From NCBI GenBank assembly GCA_051293835.1, contig JBPKMA010000004.1:1-64000 (forward strand): a stretch of DNA of 64,000 nt, given 5' to 3'. Below the pieces are notes generated by a model, which did not search any database, was not told the DNA's origin, and was given only the letters and a program-made list of their open reading frames with translations. How positions within the stretch are numbered: position 1 is the first letter of the stretch; every line of letters starts with the position of its first letter. Both the position numbers and the translations under genes were made by a program. Positions 24,919 through 34,840 of the stretch are shown here, piece by piece. Origin of the DNA: DATLZU01 sp051293835. Lineage in GTDB: Bacteria > Nitrospirota > Nitrospiria > Nitrospirales > Nitrospiraceae.

Positions 24919-25377
24919 CTATTTGCTACTTGCTATCAGCGTTGGAATTGGCTGCAGCGCCCGCCACACGGCCCGTTCTTTGCGCCTCATCCGGCGGGCT
25001 TCTCTCTCTCCGCGTTCGTGATCATATCCGCACAGGTGCAAGACCCCGTGGATCAACAGCGCGGTGATTACCTGATCGACAGGACGGCCGTCACGTACCG
25101 CCTGCCGTGCGGCCATGGGCAGAGAAATCACCACATCCCCGAGGAGCGGCGTCACGGGCGTCGGCCCTTCCCGCATCGCGAACGCCAGCACATCGGTTGG
25201 CGCATCGTGCCCGCGATACTGGCGGTTCAATTTCCGCATCCGACGATCGCCGACCAACTCCACGCTGAGTTCGGCGCGGGACTCGCCAACCGTCTCCAAC
25301 AGCCTTTGGGCCAATGCCTTGAACGCGGCGGTTCGGATCACAATGCGGCACGGCCTTACTCGCAGCAATACTGGCAT
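24919..25377 (-). CDS. ybeY: Endoribonuclease YbeY (rRNA maturation)
   Basis: The 152-aa protein has the diagnostic zinc motif HGVLHLCGYDHE near residue 110 and the conserved NRQYRGHDAPTDVLAF segment near 50. YbeY processes 16S rRNA 3' ends and takes part in ribosome quality control. Its ATG overlaps the phoH stop (TAATG), a common phoH-ybeY pairing. Length is normal. Confidence 0.95.
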   Translation of the reverse strand: MPVLLRVRPCRIVIRTAAFKALAQRLLETVGESRAELSVELVGDRRMRKLNRQYRGHDAPTDVLAFAMREGPTPVTPLLGDVVISLPMAARQAVRDGRPVDQVITALLIHGVLHLCGYDHERGEREARRMRRKERAVWRALQPIPTLIASSK

Positions 25378-26444
25378 TAATGCGGTTGACCCCAGTGGTC
25401 TTTTGCGGTCGGGTCGGAAGACTGAAACCGGCGGGTGGAAGGATGGCGCGCGGCCGGGGGCTGCCTGGAGGCCTTCGCCGATTTGGTCTCCGCCTCGCGA
25501 CCGGCGCCGTGCCGATCGTAGGCTTTGATGATTTCCTGCACCAACCGATGGCGGACCACATCGCGCTCATCGAAGTAGACGAACTGAATCCCATCGATAT
25601 CGCGCAAGATGTCCCGGACCTCGATCAACCCGGATACGCGGTCGGCCGGCAAATCGACCTGGGTCACGTCCCCGGTGACCACGGCCTTTGAGTGGAACCC
25701 CAGACGGGTGAGAAACATCTTCATCTGCTCGGCCGTGGCGTTCTGTGCTTCGTCCAGAATGACAAACGAGTCGTTCAGCGTTCGGCCGCGCATGAACGCG
25801 AGCGGCGCGATTTCGATCTCGCCGCGCTCGACCAGCCGGTTGGCACGGTCCACATCCATCATGTCGTAGAGCGCGTCGTAGAGCGGCCGTAAATAGGGAT
25901 TGACCTTGGCGTACATGTCTCCCGGCAGAAAACCAAGTTTCTCTCCCGCTTCGACCGCCGGCCTGGCCAGGACGATGCGGCTGACTTCTCTGCGCAGCAA
26001 CGCATTGACCGCCATCGCCATGGCCAGATAGGTTTTGCCTGTTCCCGCCGGACCGATGGCGATGACGATATCGTATTTCTCGATCGCTTCGATGTATGCC
26101 TTTTGACTGGCTGACTTGGGAACAATGAACCGTTTCTTGGTGGCAATAGGAGCAGCACTGAGCAGGAGGTCTTTGAGCGGTGTGTCCTGATTTTGCCGAA
26201 GCGCGGTCAGGACCAGACTCACGTCTTCGGCTTTTAGCTCGTATCCTTCGGTCGTCAGAGCGGCCAGTTCCGTCAACACCCGTTCGGCCCGCCGTTCGGC
26301 GTCGGGCGAGCCCTCGATCGCCACCTCTTCACCTCGCGCCGACAACCGAACGCCAAACTCTTCTTCGATCAGTTTCAGGTGCCGGTCGTGATGTCCGAAG
26401 AGCGCAGCGGTATTCGTCCCTTCTCGCAGCTTGATTTTACGCAC
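25377..26444 (-). CDS. phoH: PhoH-family ATPase
   Basis: The 355-aa protein has the PhoH ATPase with Walker A IGPAGTGKTYLAM near residue 131, ARPAVEAGEKLGFLPGDMYAK, and Walker B FVILDEAQN. A short KH-like N-terminal part precedes it. The basic, proline-rich C-terminal tail of about 40 residues looks disordered. PhoH proteins bind nucleotide and associate with RNA metabolism; ybeY next door supports this. It starts at a GTG below a good sigma-70 promoter. Confidence 0.93.
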   Translation of the reverse strand: MRKIKLREGTNTAALFGHHDRHLKLIEEEFGVRLSARGEEVAIEGSPDAERRAERVLTELAALTTEGYELKAEDVSLVLTALRQNQDTPLKDLLLSAAPIATKKRFIVPKSASQKAYIEAIEKYDIVIAIGPAGTGKTYLAMAMAVNALLRREVSRIVLARPAVEAGEKLGFLPGDMYAKVNPYLRPLYDALYDMMDVDRANRLVERGEIEIAPLAFMRGRTLNDSFVILDEAQNATAEQMKMFLTRLGFHSKAVVTGDVTQVDLPADRVSGLIEVRDILRDIDGIQFVYFDERDVVRHRLVQEIIKAYDRHGAGREAETKSAKASRQPPAARHPSTRRFQSSDPTAKDHWGQPH

Positions 26445-26483
26445 GCGACGCTTTTGCGTAACCTCCCATTCCGTGGCGACTGG

Positions 26484-26513
26484 ATTCTAACAGAGGATCG
26501 GAAAACCTGACAA
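26484..26513 (-). promoter_or_regulatory. Sigma-70 promoter of phoH-ybeY-ftsY
   Basis: On the minus strand TTGTCA (26513-26508), an 18-bp spacer and TAGAAT (26489-26484) precede the phoH start by about 40 bp. Confidence 0.6.
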
Positions 26514-26552
26514 GGTTAAGGGATAAGAGGCGAGCGGGCCGGGCGATTCGAA

Positions 26553-27515
26553 TTAGGACGAAGCAGGTGCACTGAGGGACAAATCAAACTCTTGAAAAGC
26601 CCAGCCGCCCCGATCGTCTTGGACCACCACCTTGACCCGGTACGGCCCTTTCGATTCCGACGGGATCTGCCAGTCGATGCGGCCGGTCTTCGGATCGATC
26701 GTCATGCCGGGCGGAGCGGTCGTCAGTGCAAATGAAACCGGATCACCTTCCGGATCGGCGGCCGTCACGGTATAGAGGTAATGCTCCTGTTGGATAGCCG
26801 AAGGAGGAATCGAGGTGATCTTCGGCGGGCTGTTCGCAATGATCATCGTGGGAGAAAACACTTCTTTGCCCTCTCCGTTGCCGTCGCGCGGGATCACGGA
26901 AACCGCAACGGCATCATCCCTGAGAAACCCGGCAGTCTCAAACGTGTTCTCTTCACCTTCGGAGACGAGTCGATTGTTTTTCCACCATCGGAATCGGAAT
27001 CGGACCTCATCGTGGTCCGCATCGGTCGCTTCCACCCGGGCCCTCACCACATCGCCAACCTGGATCCGATCGGGCTCGATCGTCACTCGCGACACGACCG
27101 GAAGCGTATTACCAACAATGACCGGCTCGGACCTGTACGGAGCGCCTTGCGCCTTGCCGTCGAAGGGAATGACCTCGACGCCGACGCGGTCGCCGCGTTT
27201 GAGTTGATCGGAGTTCAACTGATGGCCAGTGGCTCCGGGAAGCGGCTCGCCGTTCACCAGCCATTGATAGCGAAAGGTGAGCGGGTCCCGGTCCGGATCT
27301 TCTCCTTCAACCTGGACTGACACGGGTTCGGACAAGACAGGCGGAATCGGCACGATCCGAGCTGATCGAACGGAAGGCGGATGGTTGTTCCCTGCTGGAG
27401 ACGATTCCGCACCGCTCACCTGAGCCGATTCAGGCGAGCAGGCCGCCATGAGCAGAAGCCCGAGTGGTATAGCCAGCAATAGACGATAGGAAGCTGATCG
27501 CTTTCTGCTTGTCAT
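26553..27515 (-). CDS. Lipoprotein with Ig-like/cadherin-type repeats
   Basis: The 320-aa protein begins with a lipoprotein signal (RLLLAIPLGLLLMAAC) whose cysteine fits a lipobox. Three or so Ig-like units follow, with repeated patterns such as GEDPDRDPLTFRYQW, ATDADHDEVRFRFRW and AADPEGDPVSFALTT, and end in a putative-Ig (He_PIG) type domain. The Asp-rich loops may bind calcium. It is probably an outer-membrane or surface protein. It lies 87 bp downstream of pilY1 on the same strand and may belong to the pilus operon. The upstream 19 codons of the frame are not needed. Confidence 0.8.
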   Translation of the reverse strand: MTSRKRSASYRLLLAIPLGLLLMAACSPESAQVSGAESSPAGNNHPPSVRSARIVPIPPVLSEPVSVQVEGEDPDRDPLTFRYQWLVNGEPLPGATGHQLNSDQLKRGDRVGVEVIPFDGKAQGAPYRSEPVIVGNTLPVVSRVTIEPDRIQVGDVVRARVEATDADHDEVRFRFRWWKNNRLVSEGEENTFETAGFLRDDAVAVSVIPRDGNGEGKEVFSPTMIIANSPPKITSIPPSAIQQEHYLYTVTAADPEGDPVSFALTTAPPGMTIDPKTGRIDWQIPSESKGPYRVKVVVQDDRGGWAFQEFDLSLSAPASS

Positions 27516-27602
27516 GGGCTTCCAGCCACACGATGGTCCGCGCCGCCGAACAACCACCCCGCAGCAGACCATCGTGTTCGGCTACCGCCACGGAGCAAAA
27601 GA

Positions 27603-30600
27603 TCAATCTCTCTGATTAATCCACGAGACATACCGGCTCCACGAGGGCAATGCCGGCTTCGTACAGGGCTGTGCGATCGCGCCGGTGCTCGACTGCACAA
27701 AGCCCATCACGCCGCCTTGACAGCCGGACCCGCTTGGCCCTCCGCCCGTGCCTCCGCTCCCCTGGGTGCCGATCTGGACAGCCATTTGCGAGGCTAGACC
27801 GGTCCCCAACGCAATCGACCGGTTGAGCATCACGTTGCTTCCGGCCGCGGTCGTGCCGATCACCGCTTCCTTGTAGGCGCTGCCGGTTAGATAGAAGAGC
27901 GCGTACAGGTTGCTTTCTCCCGACGCGCTGCAAATGTCGTTATTGGGAATGAAGGAGGGGAAGAACACGATGCCCCCGATAATCGTCGGACTCGCCAGCA
28001 CGCGTTCGCGCGACGCCGGCAATGTGGTGAACCAGCCGTCTTTGCTTTGGACGAGTCCGATCAAGGAAGTCGTTCCTGCCCCTTCGAACGTGGTGACGCC
28101 TGCAACCCCGGTGACTTGATTTGTTCCGCTGCCGCACGTCCCGACGCCGACCACGCAGATCGTGGCACCGGACACATTGACTAGATCGTCGTCCAAGCAA
28201 CTGTTGACGCTGGTCTGTGTACAGCTCCCGCTGAGCACCGAGTCCTTGACCCCGAAGAAATATTGGGTGTCGGTGTTGGTCTTGTCCGCCGCACCGTAAT
28301 ACCGGCCAGTCCCGAAGAAGATCCAGACTTTCCCCGAGTCATCCAGTGTGACCGTGGGCGCGGCTACGATCGGGCCGACCAGAGTGCTCCCACCTGTTGG
28401 GAAGGTATCAATGACCTCCGTCGCAATCCGATTGCTCCCCGAGGCGATACCCCATGTGGCAGTCGAGCAGGGGGCACCTGGACAGGCCCCTATCGTCAAC
28501 CGATACATTTTCCCGGACCAGATGCTGCGGCCGCTGCTGGCCGGATCGATCGTCCGTCCGACATAGACGGAATCGGCCCGATAATCCAAATCGCGGTCCA
28601 GGGTGATCAAGTCCCCCATGAACGAATACCAAGATCCCACGGGGAGCGTCGTCACCAAGCTGTTGTTTGGTCCGGGCCCGGTCGCCAGATCGACCACGTA
28701 GAGCTTAGCTGCCTGTGCGACGCTGCCATCGTAGCCGGTCACGCCTGACCCGAAGACCACGTACCATTTGGCATTCGTGTTATCCGTCTTTGCCTCATTG
28801 GAGGGATTCATCCGGACAACCGTCGGATAGCTCGTCGCCAAGCCTTGGTCCGATGACGAGAATGACCAGAGCAACTTGGGCGGTACCTCAGGATTGGTAA
28901 TGTCCAACACGAAATACGCGCTGTAGAACGTCCGGTTCGTCCCTCCGATATTCACCGTCATGGGAGGCGCGCCTGTTCCAGCCACGCAATTCCCGCAACT
29001 CCCCCCCAGCCGGAAGCCGCCAATCAGGATCGTCCCCCAGCCATTGGGATGATCTGCATCAGGGGTGAAGATACGCACATCGGTCACCTTGGGTTTGAGA
29101 TCGACGTAATACACGTGCGTGTAGTCCGTCCTGGTGAGCCACTGCAGGTGCGGCAGTAATTGATAGGGGATGAACCCCCACAGCTCTTCGCCGAGCAACT
29201 TGCCGCTCGTGTTATCGTTGGGATTGCGGGTAAACCATCCGCGCTCCGTCACCGTCGCCGTGGTGGGATCGTCGCCGCGATGATAGAACCCGGCATTAAA
29301 TGCATGGAGCATCCCGTCGTTGGCTCCGACGTACGCCACCTGGCGGCGATTGCGATATTGTTGGAAAAACGCCGTATAACTTGAGTCGCCGTAGAGCACG
29401 TCGAAGCGCTCCTTCGGCGCCGCGACCACCGTCGGCGTGGAATGAATGGGATCACCCAGCTTCCAGACCTTCAAGCTGCCGTTGACGGTAAGCTGTCGAT
29501 CCCGGAGACCGGCGATTTGGCTCCCTCTGATGAAGTTAATGATGTTGTCGGCCGTGTAGGGAGCAGCCCCCGCCCGCAGGTAGGGGGCAAGCGTCGCCGA
29601 ATTGGCCGTCGTGAAGTCCATTTGCTCTCCCGGATCCACCACTCCGTTGTTATTCAGATCCACCCACGTGAGCAGCCTCCGATTCGCCGGGTCGGTCAAC
29701 GCAAGTTGCTTTCCGGCCTCCCAAATCCCCTTGACCTCTCTCAAGGTCACGATCTCGTAGGGCGTCGGACTGTCGGCCTTGCCGTCACCATTGATATCGC
29801 GGAAACGATCGACAAACACATTCCCGGTGCTCGAGTCAAAGCGGGTCTGCACGATGTCGTCGTTTTGGTAAATGAGCCGCGCATCGCCGTCGGTGTCTTC
29901 CCGGAGATTCCCAAACGTGTCGAGGAACAGTCCGTGGGTATAGCCGGTCCATTTGATGTCTCTGAACCCTTCGAAGATGAGGGGATAGAAATACGACTGA
30001 TAGAGCGAACCGTCACCGGTCGAAGAGGTCGCGAGCACCGAGACCGCGGTTCCCGAGGCGCTTCGTTGCAAGATGCTGGTAATCGCAGCCATGAGCTTTT
30101 CGCGCAGATCGTCGGCGTTCGCCGACTCAAAATACGTGTCCGGCAAGCCGTCCGGCCCTTCCGCCCCAGTGTAGTTGTTGTACCGATCCCATTCTTCTCT
30201 CAGATCAGGGGCATTATTCCCATTGCGGTCTTCGAAACCGCCGAGCTTCGCCGTGGCCTGAAGAATTTCCCGTCCGATCGGCTGGCCAAACGCGTAGAAG
30301 CTGTAAATGATCAGATTCTGGTTGCCCGCCAAATCCTTGCCGGACTCGTTGATTACCGGAAGCGTGGCTTGTCGCAGGTCAGTGGTGTGCGCGTAATACG
30401 CCACATCGTCCAGGTAATGGGACCCGTTGCTCGCATAATTCGTCTTGTGCGGCGTACAGGGATCCGTGGTGACGGCACTCGTACAATGATCGCCATGATA
30501 GGTGTGACCGTAGTCCTGCAAGGCCGGCGGAATGTTCAAATCCTGGGTCGGTTCTCCGTCCGTAAAGATGATGACAAAACTCTTGCAGCAGGTGACATAC

Positions 30601-31637
30601 TGCGACGTGCCAGCCCACTTGGGCTGGGTAAAGTAATAGGGATCGCGGTTCGTGACGTTGTATGAATAGTCCGAATTGGCGTATGCGGGCGGAATCTGCG
30701 CAAAGTATCTCGTGGCCTCGTAGAGGGACTCGGCCAGCGGCGTCCAGGTCGAAGGCGTTGTCGCCTCGATTGCCGTGATAAGGTCTTGGATATTGCTGGA
30801 TCCGACATCGGAGAGCACCTGGCCGCCGTCGCCGGCTCCTTTGAACTCCATCAGGCCGAACCGGGCCTTGTCGCCGACCTCTTGAATAACACCTGTGGCA
30901 TTCTCGAAATGGTCGATCCGGATCGTCCAGGGCCCTGATTCGGCATAGGTATCGCCGTCGCTGCAACTTGAACCAGTCGGTCTCGTCGAATCATTGTCCA
31001 AGCAAAAACTGCCTTTGAGGGTCCCACTGCTTCCCACCATATGAAAATAGAGCGTGCCACCGGCCGGTGGTAGATAAGTCGAGGGGATCCTTCCGTCGGC
31101 ATTGGCCCGCGAGACCCATGTCGTTTGATCCCGGCAACAGGCCCCGCTGGCGAAGTTCTGTTGTCCGATCAACTGCCGGCATCCGCCCTGCGCATCCCGT
31201 CCGCCGACCGAGCAGGTGCCTCCTATCATGACCCACTTGACGATATCGATCCGGCGCATGGTGGCGTAGTTCAGCAAGTTGCCGGACCACAGGTATGGAG
31301 CGTTGGTGCAGGTTCCAGGCGTCGCGGGATTGGCCGCCGGATCAGGAATGAATTTGTTGCTGCTGTAGTTGTAGCACTCCAATGGATCGTACAGGCCGTA
31401 ATAGGTCTGGGCCGGATTAAACGCGGCGTCCTTGTACGCCGCTTGGTTCATGCTTCCCGAATTGTCCATCAGCAACAAGACGTTCGGCGGCACCGCATTG
31501 GTGATGAACGGCGGCGAGGCGGTATAGTCGGCCATGTTCTGGGCCTTGACGGCCACCGGCCATATCACAGCTCCTGCCAGCATTAGCAACAGCATGATTC
31601 CGGTTCTGCTCGACTGTGTCATGGTATACCGTTTCAT
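27603..31637 (-). CDS. pilY1: Type IV pilus tip adhesin / biogenesis factor PilY1
   Basis: The 1344-aa protein starts at an ATG with GGAGG ahead and has a signal peptide ending in VKAQ. A von Willebrand A-like domain follows, with the MIDAS motif MDNSGSMN near residue 60. The C-terminal half holds the PilC/PilY1 propeller (YGDSSYTAFFQQYRNRRQ, then YVGANDGMLHAFNAGF). Calcium-binding-like loops are present, for example DINGDGKADS and DLNNNGVVDPGE. PilY1 proteins sit at the pilus tip and act in adhesion, calcium-dependent extension and sensing. It closes the first minor-pilin cassette. Confidence 0.95.
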   Translation of the reverse strand: MKRYTMTQSSRTGIMLLLMLAGAVIWPVAVKAQNMADYTASPPFITNAVPPNVLLLMDNSGSMNQAAYKDAAFNPAQTYYGLYDPLECYNYSSNKFIPDPAANPATPGTCTNAPYLWSGNLLNYATMRRIDIVKWVMIGGTCSVGGRDAQGGCRQLIGQQNFASGACCRDQTTWVSRANADGRIPSTYLPPAGGTLYFHMVGSSGTLKGSFCLDNDSTRPTGSSCSDGDTYAESGPWTIRIDHFENATGVIQEVGDKARFGLMEFKGAGDGGQVLSDVGSSNIQDLITAIEATTPSTWTPLAESLYEATRYFAQIPPAYANSDYSYNVTNRDPYYFTQPKWAGTSQYVTCCKSFVIIFTDGEPTQDLNIPPALQDYGHTYHGDHCTSAVTTDPCTPHKTNYASNGSHYLDDVAYYAHTTDLRQATLPVINESGKDLAGNQNLIIYSFYAFGQPIGREILQATAKLGGFEDRNGNNAPDLREEWDRYNNYTGAEGPDGLPDTYFESANADDLREKLMAAITSILQRSASGTAVSVLATSSTGDGSLYQSYFYPLIFEGFRDIKWTGYTHGLFLDTFGNLREDTDGDARLIYQNDDIVQTRFDSSTGNVFVDRFRDINGDGKADSPTPYEIVTLREVKGIWEAGKQLALTDPANRRLLTWVDLNNNGVVDPGEQMDFTTANSATLAPYLRAGAAPYTADNIINFIRGSQIAGLRDRQLTVNGSLKVWKLGDPIHSTPTVVAAPKERFDVLYGDSSYTAFFQQYRNRRQVAYVGANDGMLHAFNAGFYHRGDDPTTATVTERGWFTRNPNDNTSGKLLGEELWGFIPYQLLPHLQWLTRTDYTHVYYVDLKPKVTDVRIFTPDADHPNGWGTILIGGFRLGGSCGNCVAGTGAPPMTVNIGGTNRTFYSAYFVLDITNPEVPPKLLWSFSSSDQGLATSYPTVVRMNPSNEAKTDNTNAKWYVVFGSGVTGYDGSVAQAAKLYVVDLATGPGPNNSLVTTLPVGSWYSFMGDLITLDRDLDYRADSVYVGRTIDPASSGRSIWSGKMYRLTIGACPGAPCSTATWGIASGSNRIATEVIDTFPTGGSTLVGPIVAAPTVTLDDSGKVWIFFGTGRYYGAADKTNTDTQYFFGVKDSVLSGSCTQTSVNSCLDDDLVNVSGATICVVGVGTCGSGTNQVTGVAGVTTFEGAGTTSLIGLVQSKDGWFTTLPASRERVLASPTIIGGIVFFPSFIPNNDICSASGESNLYALFYLTGSAYKEAVIGTTAAGSNVMLNRSIALGTGLASQMAVQIGTQGSGGTGGGPSGSGCQGGVMGFVQSSTGAIAQPCTKPALPSWSRYVSWINQRD

Positions 31638-31715
31638 CGCCTGGCCTCCGCGTGTTGCATGGATCGGCATCGATTCCACTTTCGTCTAATCCGTGATCCG
31701 TGAATCATCGGCGGG

Positions 31716-32060
31716 TCATTTGGGAAGGATGATCACGATCTGATCGATCTGCCCCTCTTTCAGGTGATACTGAACCTGCACCCCAGGCAGCAATTCACGT
31801 TCGTCCCTCAGCATCCCCTCATCGTCCTTGATGATCACTTGAGGCTTGAGGGTAAAGTTCGTGTTGTTGATTTGCAGCGTCGCTCCGCTTTTTGCCGAGG
31901 TCACCAGCCCAGACTGAAAGTTGCTTACGGACGCGGTTGGCTGCTCTGTTTGCACCTCAACCTCTGCTCGTTCCATTCTCGGCAGGCCGCCGATGAGCAA
32001 GGCCACAACCGCTAAGGAGAAAACGAACCGCTGGCGCCGTGCTCTCATTCGCGTGTCCAT
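31716..32060 (-). CDS. Small exported protein between pilX and pilY1
   Basis: The 114-aa protein has a basic N-terminus and a hydrophobic span (FVFSLAVVALLIGGLP), so it is exported or anchored. The mature part is a small beta-barrel-like domain (ATLQINNTNFTLKPQVII, then a VQVQYHLKEGQIDQIVIIL stretch). By position it may correspond to PilY2, the small protein encoded beside pilY1 elsewhere, but sequence similarity cannot be judged here. It starts ten bases after the pilX stop. Confidence 0.7.
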   Translation of the reverse strand: MDTRMRARRQRFVFSLAVVALLIGGLPRMERAEVEVQTEQPTASVSNFQSGLVTSAKSGATLQINNTNFTLKPQVIIKDDEGMLRDERELLPGVQVQYHLKEGQIDQIVIILPK

Positions 32061-32069
32061 AGTCGACTC

Positions 32070-32690
32070 CTAGAGTTTTTTCTGACAGCTTTCGCCCGTC
32101 ACCGTGCAGGCGTAGATCGCGGTGATTCGGCTGCTCGTGCCCGTGGCAGCGTTTCTCGCCACGCAGTTCACCCGGTAGAGAATGTCGATGCCGCCTGCCG
32201 AGCTTCCTCCGGCGGTTCCCTCATATCCACCGAACATCTGCATGCCGGATCCCGACTTGGCTTTGGCATAGAGTCGGTCGATATCGCCGTTCACGGTGTA
32301 GGCGCCGACCGTCTGCACCAGGTTCGGTACGGCCCCTGTTCCGTCGGCCACATCGGGATTGTTGTCCGATTGCCCCAGGATCTCTTGATTGAGCACGGTG
32401 GCATTGGTCTGCGGCACAGGGCCAACCGGAGTCGCATTGCTCAAGAACGTCGCCGGCAACGAACCCTGGTCGATGGTCTGTTGGATGATGTTCACCGCCG
32501 TCCCCAAACATGATTCAGCCGCGCTGGATGCCGCTTCGTTTGTTCGCGCGAGTCCCGCAATCCGATTCTCCAGTCCGCTGACCGTCACCGCTGCGACTCC
32601 GATGACAGTCAGGATCAGCAATAGCAGCATGACCGTCAGAAAGGCCACGCCTCGCTGGTTTCCGGTAAACCCGCGCTCGGTTTTGCCCAT
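32070..32690 (-). CDS. pilX: Minor pilin PilX family
   Basis: The 206-aa protein has the PilX N-terminal helix: NQRGVAFLTVMLLLLILTVIG followed by AASSAAESCLGTAVN. The pilin-like G in front of the hydrophobic helix fits PilD processing. The rest is a soluble globular part with two cysteines near the C-terminus (VNCVARN and YACTVTG). Minor pilins prime pilus assembly. It lies between pilW and the small exported gene. Confidence 0.85.
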   Translation of the reverse strand: MGKTERGFTGNQRGVAFLTVMLLLLILTVIGVAAVTVSGLENRIAGLARTNEAASSAAESCLGTAVNIIQQTIDQGSLPATFLSNATPVGPVPQTNATVLNQEILGQSDNNPDVADGTGAVPNLVQTVGAYTVNGDIDRLYAKAKSGSGMQMFGGYEGTAGGSSAGGIDILYRVNCVARNAATGTSSRITAIYACTVTGESCQKKL

Positions 32691-32722
32691 CTCCCGACGG
32701 TCTCCGTCCGCCGCCCGTTTGT

Positions 32723-33850
32723 TCAGAGCCCCAAGTTCCTCGTCTGCACGGTCCGCGTCAGCACCCGCCGGCGGAACTGCGGATACGTGACGGGATCATA
32801 CGCGGCATCGGCGGCGTGGTTGTGGTCGCTGATGACCAATGGCGCGGCGGTCGCCGTCATCGCCATCCGGCTCTCGCTGACCCCCTGATCGGCCACGGTC
32901 TGTCGAGCCACAACGTTGACCTGGACGAGTCGGATTTTGTCCGGAGTCAACGGGGCCAAGGTCCATGCGCTGTTGGTGATGAAATCCGCTTGGTCAAACG
33001 TGCCGGATGCGTTCTGGTCATCGACGACTCCGTCCGCTACGCCACCGTTCACCGTCGCATTACAGCCGTCACACGCGTACGCGAATTGGATATCTTCAAT
33101 GCCATCCGTAACGGGCACGCAAGGACTGTTCACGACATCACAATTGAGCGCAGCCGTAACGCCGCGCACTAGGCAGGGCGCCTTTCCGCCGCAGAGCGCG
33201 TTGTTATCGGGAGGGCGTATCACCTGGTACGTGACGCACTGCAGCAGATAAACCGGGGTTCCTGCGAGAAATGTCGCCGGCGGAGCGATCGCGTTCGAGA
33301 GCGTTAACGTATCGCCACTGATCGTAGCAACGGTCGCCGTGACTGTGCCATTGATCGAAATTTGCGCGGCGGTCGGTTGCGCCGGATTGAGACCGGCCGC
33401 TACCATCTCGGCCACAGCACCGGCTTGGAGCGTGATTTGGTTGAAGCCAGGCCCGACGGCGCTGGCGAGCGTCCACAGCGGCGGCGTCGAACTGGTCGTC
33501 GGAACGACCAGCGAAATGGAATCCGGACCGGCATCGGCTCCGCCAGGATTGTTGTCCGCAGGGACGATGGCCGCAGGCGATCCGGCCAGCGCGCACGCCC
33601 CTACTTGATTGACCATGCCGAACCCGGCCAACTTGATATCGCGCGAAAGCAATTCCATCGCCACCCGAACATTCTGTTGCGTATCCACAGTCTGATCGTT
33701 GGCGTGAACCGCTTTGTTGGTCGTATTGAGCGCCGTAAAACCCGCCGCGACCACTACGAGCGCGACGAAGATGCCCGCCATGAGCTCGACGAGCGTCACG
33801 CCGCGCTCCTCTTTGTAGACCCGGCTTCGATTCGTTCCGGTGGTTTTCAT
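32723..33850 (-). CDS. pilW: Minor pilin PilW family
   Basis: The 375-aa protein starts at an ATG overlapping the pilV stop (ATGA); the frame runs 65 codons further up but that part is noncoding. It has a prepilin leader and cleavage site (KEERG, then VTLVELMAGIFVALVVVAAG). The globular part is large for a pilin and has cysteine pairs (CDGC, CGGKAPC). PilW works with PilV, PilX and FimT as a priming complex under PilY1. Confidence 0.88.
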   Translation of the reverse strand: MKTTGTNRSRVYKEERGVTLVELMAGIFVALVVVAAGFTALNTTNKAVHANDQTVDTQQNVRVAMELLSRDIKLAGFGMVNQVGACALAGSPAAIVPADNNPGGADAGPDSISLVVPTTSSTPPLWTLASAVGPGFNQITLQAGAVAEMVAAGLNPAQPTAAQISINGTVTATVATISGDTLTLSNAIAPPATFLAGTPVYLLQCVTYQVIRPPDNNALCGGKAPCLVRGVTAALNCDVVNSPCVPVTDGIEDIQFAYACDGCNATVNGGVADGVVDDQNASGTFDQADFITNSAWTLAPLTPDKIRLVQVNVVARQTVADQGVSESRMAMTATAAPLVISDHNHAADAAYDPVTYPQFRRRVLTRTVQTRNLGL

Positions 33851-34332
33851 TCCGGCGCCACCACCGTCGTGAGCGTGACGGCCTTGTTTCGCATCGCGCT
33901 CGTCTCCCCTCGCATAGAACCGCTCCACGTGATCGTCACCGTCACCGCGTTCTGATTCAGCGGCGGCGTGGTCGGCCCTATCGCCTCCACGGTGACACGC
34001 CCCTGTACCCCGGCCAGGCCGGAGGAATTCAGCAACGCCTGCCACTGGGCATAGTCGCCGCGAGCCATAGGCTGACTCGTCGGCGGTTGCGTCGCAGTGT
34101 TCAAGGTGTCGATGTTGTTGTACGCAAGAACGTTTCGTCGATTGAACTGAATCCGTTCCAGCATGTCGGCTGCGAGGTTCGTGACCCTCGTCAATTCATT
34201 GGCATCGACGTTGCGTCCGAACGAGATGGCCTGCATCCCAGAGAGCGCTAAAAGGCCGGCGCCCAGAACCACGGCCGCGATCATGCCTTCGATCAACGTA
34301 AAACCCGACTGCGCTGAACGCGTTGCGTGCAT
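33847..34332 (-). CDS. pilV: Minor pilin PilV family
   Basis: The 161-aa protein has a short basic leader and the cleavage motif QSG, then FTLIEGMIAAVVLGAGLLAL. The E at position 5 of the mature form is present. A short C-terminal domain follows. It overlaps pilW by four bases and follows fimT by 13 bp, so these are one operon. Confidence 0.88.
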   Translation of the reverse strand: MHATRSAQSGFTLIEGMIAAVVLGAGLLALSGMQAISFGRNVDANELTRVTNLAADMLERIQFNRRNVLAYNNIDTLNTATQPPTSQPMARGDYAQWQALLNSSGLAGVQGRVTVEAIGPTTPPLNQNAVTVTITWSGSMRGETSAMRNKAVTLTTVVAPE

Positions 34333-34345
34333 GGCGTTCTCGTCT

Positions 34346-34840
34346 TCAGGGACAGGTCGGGCTCGCGCACCAGGTCGCTTTCCCGCCTGGGGTGATCTTG
34401 ATCGAATAGGTCAATCCCTGAGTGTTCGTCACCGTCAGCGTTTGGTTCCCCGTTCCGCCGCTGGATCGCAGGCCAAGTGAGTTAAACTGCACCGGTCCTC
34501 CCGCGACGCTGGTCACGTGGACCATCATCTCCTGCCTCGGCAACACCTGCGCACCTGACACATCCGTTGTCGTCACTGTGACTTTTCCCCCGACAGCGCT
34601 CACCGTCACAGTGACCGCCATATTTCTGTTCATGGCCGCCAACCTAGCGAGCGCCAGTTGAGAGTTGATCTCGGTGACCGCTTGTCGTAGCTGGTAACGC
34701 GCATTCCATTGCGTATAACTCGGGACCGCCAACGCCGCACCGATCCCGATAATCGTGACGACTGTCATCATTTCCAGAAATGTAAATCCTTGCTCTCCGG
34801 ATATGTCGACAGAGCCAGATTTCGGCAAACCGGCAGACAT
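34346..34840 (-). CDS. fimT: Minor pilin, FimT/GspH family
   Basis: The 164-aa protein has the prepilin motif EQG, then FTFLEMMTVVTIIGIGAAL, and a GspH-type C-terminal beta domain (QLALARLAAMNRNMAVTV, then FNSLGLRSSGGTGNQTLTV). It is the first gene of the pilus cassette. A near-perfect sigma-54 promoter stands only 16 bp upstream, which would give a five-base leader. The exact start is therefore uncertain, with TTG 34829 possible. Confidence 0.87.
   Translation of the reverse strand: MSAGLPKSGSVDISGEQGFTFLEMMTVVTIIGIGAALAVPSYTQWNARYQLRQAVTEINSQLALARLAAMNRNMAVTVTVSAVGGKVTVTTTDVSGAQVLPRQEMMVHVTSVAGGPVQFNSLGLRSSGGTGNQTLTVTNTQGLTYSIKITPGGKATWCASPTCP

Noticed and set aside
29442..30665. 407-codon plus-strand frame inside pilY1
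   Set aside because: It is antisense to a clear PilY1 protein, with no ribosome site or known domain.
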